A stretch of 64,000 nt of DNA from Cryptomeria japonica (Eukaryota > Streptophyta > Pinopsida > Cupressales > Cupressaceae), in assembly GCF_030272615.1 (NCBI RefSeq), contig NC_081409.1, positions 240,337,832-240,401,831 of the forward strand. The letters run 5' to 3'. Shown piece after piece: positions 59,366 to 64,000 of the stretch. A program made the position numbers and the translations under genes. The notes under the pieces were generated by a model. The model worked only from the letters and a program-made list of their open reading frames with translations. It made no database searches and had not been told where the DNA came from. The first letter of the stretch is position 1. The number at the start of each line of letters is the position of its first letter.

Positions 59366-59657
59366 CTTTGGTAAGGTAATTTGGGACATATTCATTGTAC
59401 AATCTTTCTTTCTTCGTCCTGGTTTTTGGTATTTTTGATGGAATTGATTTCAAAGGGGGGAGATATTTATGTGAAAAAGAAAAAGAGGCAGTTGTATACA
59501 TTAGGGTGAGTATAGCTGAAAAAATATTCAGGAGATATGGAGTATTTTGTTCAGATGGATATTCATCTCAGGGGGAGTAGGCTCAGGATGAAACCGACAA
59601 ATGGAAACCATGATCATTTTTCACATGAGTATTGCCATCAATGCCAAAGAGGGAGAT
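59366..59657 (+). promoter_or_regulatory. Element C 3' untranslated end with two PPT copies
   Basis: The upstream copy is CAAAGGGGGGAGAT at 59451-59464. The LTR-proximal copy is CAAAGAGGGAGAT at 59645-59657, preceded by GCCATCAATGC and followed directly by TGTTGG. Confidence 0.7.
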
Positions 59658-60591
59658 TGTTGGTAATTGACACTCAATTGGTTGGTTTCAATATGTTGTC
59701 ACTGATGGCAACATGGCAACTTGTTCCGGCTTCATATTTTGGTTCAGTTGTGTACCAACAAGCACTTCATAAACACTTCATCACCACCGACAGGTTGGAT
59801 AGATTTCTTTGGGTACCGGCAATGTAGGTCGACATGGTTTAGAATTAGGTTATCGGTATTAGAGGCCGACATCATTTGGAGATCTAGCATCAGCAATTAT
59901 TTTTGATATTCATGTATATATGTTATCTAGTCGACATGTATATTCATATTGTAATTGTCTTTGTAAGCCAACATAAGGCATGATGATTTGTAAAGGGTAT
60001 ATAGGTCAATTGATTAGATCATTTTGAAATATGGATTGATAGGAGAATATGATAATTTTATGTAATGCAAAATATATGATAGAGATCATGTATGTGAGGA
60101 TATTTATGTAAAGGGGTATTTCAATCAAGGGTTTAGGGTTTCAAATCGGAACAGACAAAGCTTAATCGGAACTGTATTCAGGCATAGAAGATGTTATCTT
60201 TGCAGTTCTATCATTTCTCTGGATTTTTGTTTGGATTTATATGTAGTCAGTGAGGCTCCTTTTGTGATTGAGCAGTGTGCTCTAAGCTGTTAGCCTTCCT
60301 ACAAGTGCATGCCCCTATATTTTGTAATATCTCTTCATATGGCCAGTGGATTGATATTGTGGGTCACAAATCCCACCGTGGTTTTTCCTCTTTGAGGTTT
60401 TCCACGTATAATTATGTGTTATGGTATTCATTTATGTGATTGGCTTATTGATTTCTTTACTTCTTTCAATTCTATATGTATCGGTATACCGGTTGGTGTA
60501 TGCATGTTTTAATAAGATTAATATTGATCATTTTGATAAAACAATGATTCACCCCCCCCCCCCCCCCTTGTAGTGTTCTTGGATTCCAACA
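59658..60591 (+). mobile_element. Element C 3' LTR, 934 bp
   Basis: TGTTGGTAATTG...GATTCCAACA. A run of 16 C at 60552-60567 replaces the shorter C-rich block of the 5' copy. Confidence 0.94.
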
Positions 60592-60596
60592 TATAC

Positions 60597-61963
60597 CTTG
60601 TCATGGTACTCTTGTTGATCCCTTTTGCATGTTTAACATTATCACTAAGGAGTATATTTTCACTTTACGATTGCATAAACCAATATATGATGATTTTAAT
60701 GTTGTGAAGTTATTTGATGAATTCTCTTCTCCTACCATTGGTTCTATCACCCTTCCTATTGAAGTTCACACTAAATCTACAGATGTCAATTTTGTTATCA
60801 TTCCTTCTTCCAACCAATTTCGTGTGAAGTTAGGCTAAGCTTGGTTATCTTCCATGAAGGCTATTGCTTCTCCAATCCATAAGTGTTTGAAATTTCTCCA
60901 CAATGGAGAAATCATAACCATGAACCGTAGCTTATTTCGCCCATCTGAAAGAAGCCCTATTGTTCCTATTGATTTCTTTTGGCCTAAACAATTTCAATCT
61001 CTTCCACCAAGGAGCGATGCTCTTTTCCAATCTTATCAAAAATGGAAGAAAGATATAATTTTATCCTTGAGTCAACCTAGATCCCCAACACTTGATATTC
61101 CTATCATTCTTCAAGATGAAGTTCTTCCCCTAATGCATAGAACTAATCTTCCTCCTAAGGAAGATCCTCAACCTATTCTTATGGATGTATTTATGCCTTT
61201 CCCTAATAAGACCAACAACACTCCTCTTAAGGTTAGACCTGTACCACCTCCTCATGATGGACCTGGTCTCCTTCCTACACCAAATATTCCTCCTTTATAT
61301 GGCACAGTTCCACCTCCTTCCTCTTATAGAGAGAAGAGGCATGCCTCTCCTCTTGTTCAATCTAAAAGACCTCAACCTAAACCTTCAAATATCAAAGAGG
61401 AGAATATTCCTCCTTCAACAAATGTTCCTCCTTCTTCTCAGCATTCCGCTAAGACTCAACAAAATCATTGTGCAAGAGAACGCCAACGAAGACGTCATGT
61501 TTGAGCTCGTGAAGTTGTTCCTCAAAATATTCAATCTCCTAGAACTCCACCAGTTGACATGATTCCCTTTTCTCCTAAGCAAGATGTTCAACCAAAATCT
61601 CCAAATCATAAATTGCAAAAAACATCTGATGGTTTTGCTTCTATTCATGTGAGAGCTTCTCTTTCTATAAATCTTGATGAGGAAATATGTGAAAATGTTA
61701 TTCATGATGGCAATACAACTCCTAATGCTTCTGATAGTGACTATGAATATGTTGATGTTGACAAGCATTTATCAACTAAATTTTCAAATGCCCTAATCCT
61801 AGCTCCTAGAGTCGAACAAAGTGACTTACCACATGAGCATAGTCCTTGTTTGGATCTTGTGATAGCTCCATCTGTTGTGCTCGATGTCGCTCCTCTGGCA
61901 TGTTTCCTGCCTTCTCAAAATAGTGAACAACAAGATCGAGAGGTGGATGTCATGCTAGATTAG
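60597..61963 (+). pseudogene. Element F protease-like domain and Pro-rich tail
   Basis: Same frame as gag, continuing from 44106. P-C-H-G-T-L-V-D-P-F-C-M-F-N aligns in position with the retropepsin V-D-D-G-S-A-x-N of Tat-type elements but has D-P-F instead of D-S/D-G, so the catalytic site is not typical. G-S-I-T-L-P-I-E-V, F-V-I-I-P-S-S-N-Q-F and A-W-L-S-S-M-K-A-I follow. Stops at 60836 (TAA) and 61502 (TGA, Arg expected). The Pro-rich tail (61180-61440) and an acidic end (S-D-S-D-Y-E-Y-V-D-V-D) close at 61961. No RT follows. Confidence 0.75.
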
Positions 61964-62654
61964 CAACATTAGCATTGTAGATCTTCTCTCTCTCTCCTTT
62001 CTTCCTCTTCTATGACTATTCTTCTATGTGTATCCATGTTCTTCTATTTTTCCCTTAATGTCTATTTGAGGATGATGTAAAGCATTGAGATCTCTTTTGG
62101 TCTCTTTCATGTTGACTCAAAAGACACCCTTCTATTCCCTTTCTTCCAAGGAGGTTTCCTTTCTTTGGGGAATGACAATTATTATATGAACATAAGTTAT
62201 CATACAACATATTGACCCCAAAGAAAGCGAAACTACCACGTCTTTTGTGTTCATTATCCTTGGGTTTATTCCTCAATTGGGAGCTAAATCCTTGTGATAA
62301 TGTGTTCCCTCTCTTTTCACTCTCTTAGGTGTATCCTACCTTAAATCAATCGCTCTTGATAAGGTGTACACGATCTCTTTAAAATTGCGGCATACACTCT
62401 GATCATATTTTCCTTCTTGATACTTAAAGTTACTTGGTAAACTTGGCTTCGCTTTGTGATTTTGGTATCCTTGCTACCTGCAATCATGGTTCTCTCTTCT
62501 CGATCTTCCCTTTTAATTTGTCAATCAAAGTCGTAACATCCTTAGTCCACTGGGGGCTTGGTGTATCTTGCCTCCTTGACATGGTAGAAGTCTTTCAATT
62601 GTGTTTCCTTGTACTTTACTGGCAGTATGGGCATACGCTTATACTCCTACTAAA
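61964..62654 (+). other. Element F 3' untranslated region
   Basis: No coding signal. CACTGGGGGCTTGG near 62550-62563 is the only purine-rich candidate, but it lies ~90 bp before the LTR; nothing PPT-like directly abuts 62655. Confidence 0.5.
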
Positions 62655-63031
62655 TGTAGTGTCAGTAAATTGCGGCCCTAGCAATTTTCGACCACATTAG
62701 AGTCCTCACATTGGAGAATCAAATGCCCAAGCCTGATCAGAGACCCAAGACTTGCTCAATCCCTGAAAACTACCCTTTTTCTATCCTCTGCACTGCCCAA
62801 AACCTGCTTTCTACCCTAGATAAGGGCAGGACAGGGGCATGGCACCCTTGTCCCCCCTAGGATAGGGGCGTGTCCTAGCCCTATCTTGGGGCCCCATCAT
62901 TCAAACTATGCATTAAGATTTGCACTTTCAGTTGGAAGACTTCCCCTACATCGGCCTATTATGAAAAATCAGTCTATTAACCCTAATTGACGAATATATA
63001 AATCACATTTTCCCTCCCATTTGCATAAGAG
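62655..63031 (+). mobile_element. Element F 3' LTR, truncated by the next insertion
   Basis: Aligns with 39719-40093. It stops at GCATAAGAG, where TGTTGGCAATTTC begins. Confidence 0.85.
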
Positions 63032-64000
63032 TGTTGGCAATTTCACATTAAGTTGTCATGGATGTCAACCAGTTCGAAAGGTTACCGGTAGAAATGTTGA
63101 CCAATATGATGGCAGTACACATGAGAGTGAGCAGACAAAAGGAAGGCTTACCGGTAAGGCATAAACCGGAATCAAGGTTGTGTGTGTACTATGAAGGCAC
63201 ACAAACTGGTAAACAAAATAGAGAAGAGGTTGATGGTCATACCGGTATCATAAACCAAACTGGTAGTCAACCTGGGTCGACAAATTATGCCAAACCGACA
63301 TAGGAATTCAAGAAAAAGGTGGATGTCGACAAGCATGACAACTAGATGCTAGGTGGAGGTACCGCCAGGTCGGTGGAGTGTGCATTGAGGTAACAAATCT
63401 ACAGGCACATCAGTTTTTATGAGGAACCCGCAAGTCACAGAGGATGCCAAAAGATTGCGGCTCGAGGAAGGCAAGCTAGAAAACAATTCAAGCTGGGTCA
63501 ACTAGTAATCAAGCTGGGTCAACAAAGTATGTCAAACTGACATAGGAATTCAAGCAAAAGGTGGATATCGACAACCATGAAAGCTGGATGCCAGGTGGAG
63601 GAACCGCACAGGTCGGTGGAGTGTGCATCGAGGTAATAAATCTGTAGGTAGGTCAATTTTTATGAGGAACCCGTAAGTCACGGAGGATGCCAGAAGATTG
63701 TGGCTCGAGCAAGGCAAGCTGGAAAAGCAATCACACCGATCTCGCAAGAAGAATTGATCTTTGTACCTATTAGGTGAAGGAAACAATAAATCCATTAATG
63801 GCGAGTGATAGAGGAAAGCCAAAAAGTGTGGTACAGAACTCCGGATTTAAAAAATGCACATTGGAATGTGAAGTTCAATTGGTTATTGAACGTTATCATA
63901 AAATCTTGTCCCAAAAAAGAAAAATGTATCAGAGGGGATTCAGATTGAGTTGGAAAAGGAAAACCTAACACGACAGTGTTTGATTGCAATCTTGGCAAGA
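63032..64000 (+). mobile_element. Start of another LTR element (element G)
   Basis: TGTTGGCAATTTCACATTAAG with GTCATGGATGTCAACCAG, the type of start shared by the copia LTRs here. The resumption of the F LTR is not seen before 64000. AACCTAACA at about 63963-63971 could be the LTR end, but no PBS follows it. No coding domain recognised. Confidence 0.6.
63272..63745 (+). repeat. Tandem duplication, ~242-bp unit
   Basis: CTGGGTCGACAAATTATG at 63272 and CTGGGTCAACAAAGTATG at 63514 start two collinear copies, both containing GACATAGGAATTCAAG, GGTCGGTGGAGTGTGCAT and ATGAGGAACCCG. Confidence 0.88.

Larger units (their letters stand above)
44112..60591 (+). mobile_element. Element C: RT-less two-ORF LTR retroelement with nested insertions
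   Basis: LTRs are 44112-45040 and 59658-60591 (929 and 934 bp). The TSD is TATAT (44107-44111) and TATAC (60592-60596). It has an intact PBS, ORF1 with coiled coil and four zinc knuckles, ORF2 homologous in layout and sequence blocks to that of element E, and a PPT. No pol domain is visible. ORF1 is split by a solo LTR and ORF2 by the composite insertion 47742-56236. The LTR sequence differs from that of E, so C is a separate family with the same architecture. Confidence 0.94.
39719..63031 (+). mobile_element. Element F: Tat/Ogre-like gypsy element without RT
   Basis: The 5' LTR begins TGTAGTGTCATAAAATTGCG (39719) and the 3' LTR begins TGTAGTGTCAGTAAATTGCG (62655). Between them are a long leader, a gag ORF, a protease-like ORF and a Pro-rich tail, with no RT, RNase H or integrase. 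The 3' LTR is cut at 63031 by another LTR, so the 3' TSD cannot be seen. F inserted into the protease of element D, and element C later split its protease region. Gag-only elements of this kind are known as non-autonomous derivatives (TR-GAG-like); the assignment is inference. Confidence 0.85.

Overview
The window reads as intergenic DNA from a large, repeat-dominated seed-plant genome. A gymnosperm such as a conifer is my best guess: the LTR retrotransposons are old, strongly diverged and deeply nested, and no host gene is visible. This organism call is inference. I found no tRNA or rRNA gene, no CRISPR and no prokaryotic signal. The recurrent TTGGTATCAGAGC-like strings are retroelement primer-binding sites (PBS, complementary to initiator tRNA-Met), not tRNA genes.

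Layout. (1) 1-3793: the 3' part of one copia LTR, then a copia reverse transcriptase/RNase H remnant with its polypurine tract (PPT) and a 1356-bp LTR. (2) 4026-13327: a structurally complete Ty3/gypsy chromovirus (LTR, gag, protease, RT, RNase H, integrase, chromodomain, LTR; target-site duplication, TSD, AAATT). A foreign solo LTR (8902-10420) has split it. (3) 13333-17321: a badly decayed minus-strand retroelement ORF and unassigned DNA. (4) 17322-39718: a plus-strand copia element D (5' LTR, PBS, gag, protease). Its LTR is split by minus-strand copia A (17675-37471). A in turn carries an RT-less plus-strand element E (21353-28162) and minus-strand copia B (29252-35938). (5) 39719-63031: an RT-less Tat/Ogre-like gypsy element F that cut D. 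F is split by a second RT-less copia-type element C (44112-60591). C carries a solo LTR (45862-46946) and a composite minus-strand insertion (47742-56236), which itself holds an array of hairpin repeats interrupted by another solo LTR (53989-54784). (6) 63032-64000: another LTR, cutting the 3' LTR of F.

How the parts relate. The copia elements A, B, D and the 1-3793 remnant encode gag/pol functions. E and C share their PBS, PPT context and LTR-end motifs but have no pol. They carry a coiled-coil/four-zinc-knuckle ORF1 and a large ORF2 of unknown function, so they look like non-autonomous partners mobilised in trans (inference). All elements are decayed. Most in-frame stops look like CAA/CAG to TAA/TAG or TGG to TAG/TGA changes, as expected from cytosine deamination of methylated transposons.

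The most noteworthy items are the RT-less two-ORF elements (E and C), the 14-copy ~166-bp hairpin array (52899-55787), the composite insertion with non-matching termini, and a duplicated PPT motif conserved in five copia elements. All boundaries and TSDs were read by eye. Element ages, family names and novelty need alignment and database searches that I could not run.
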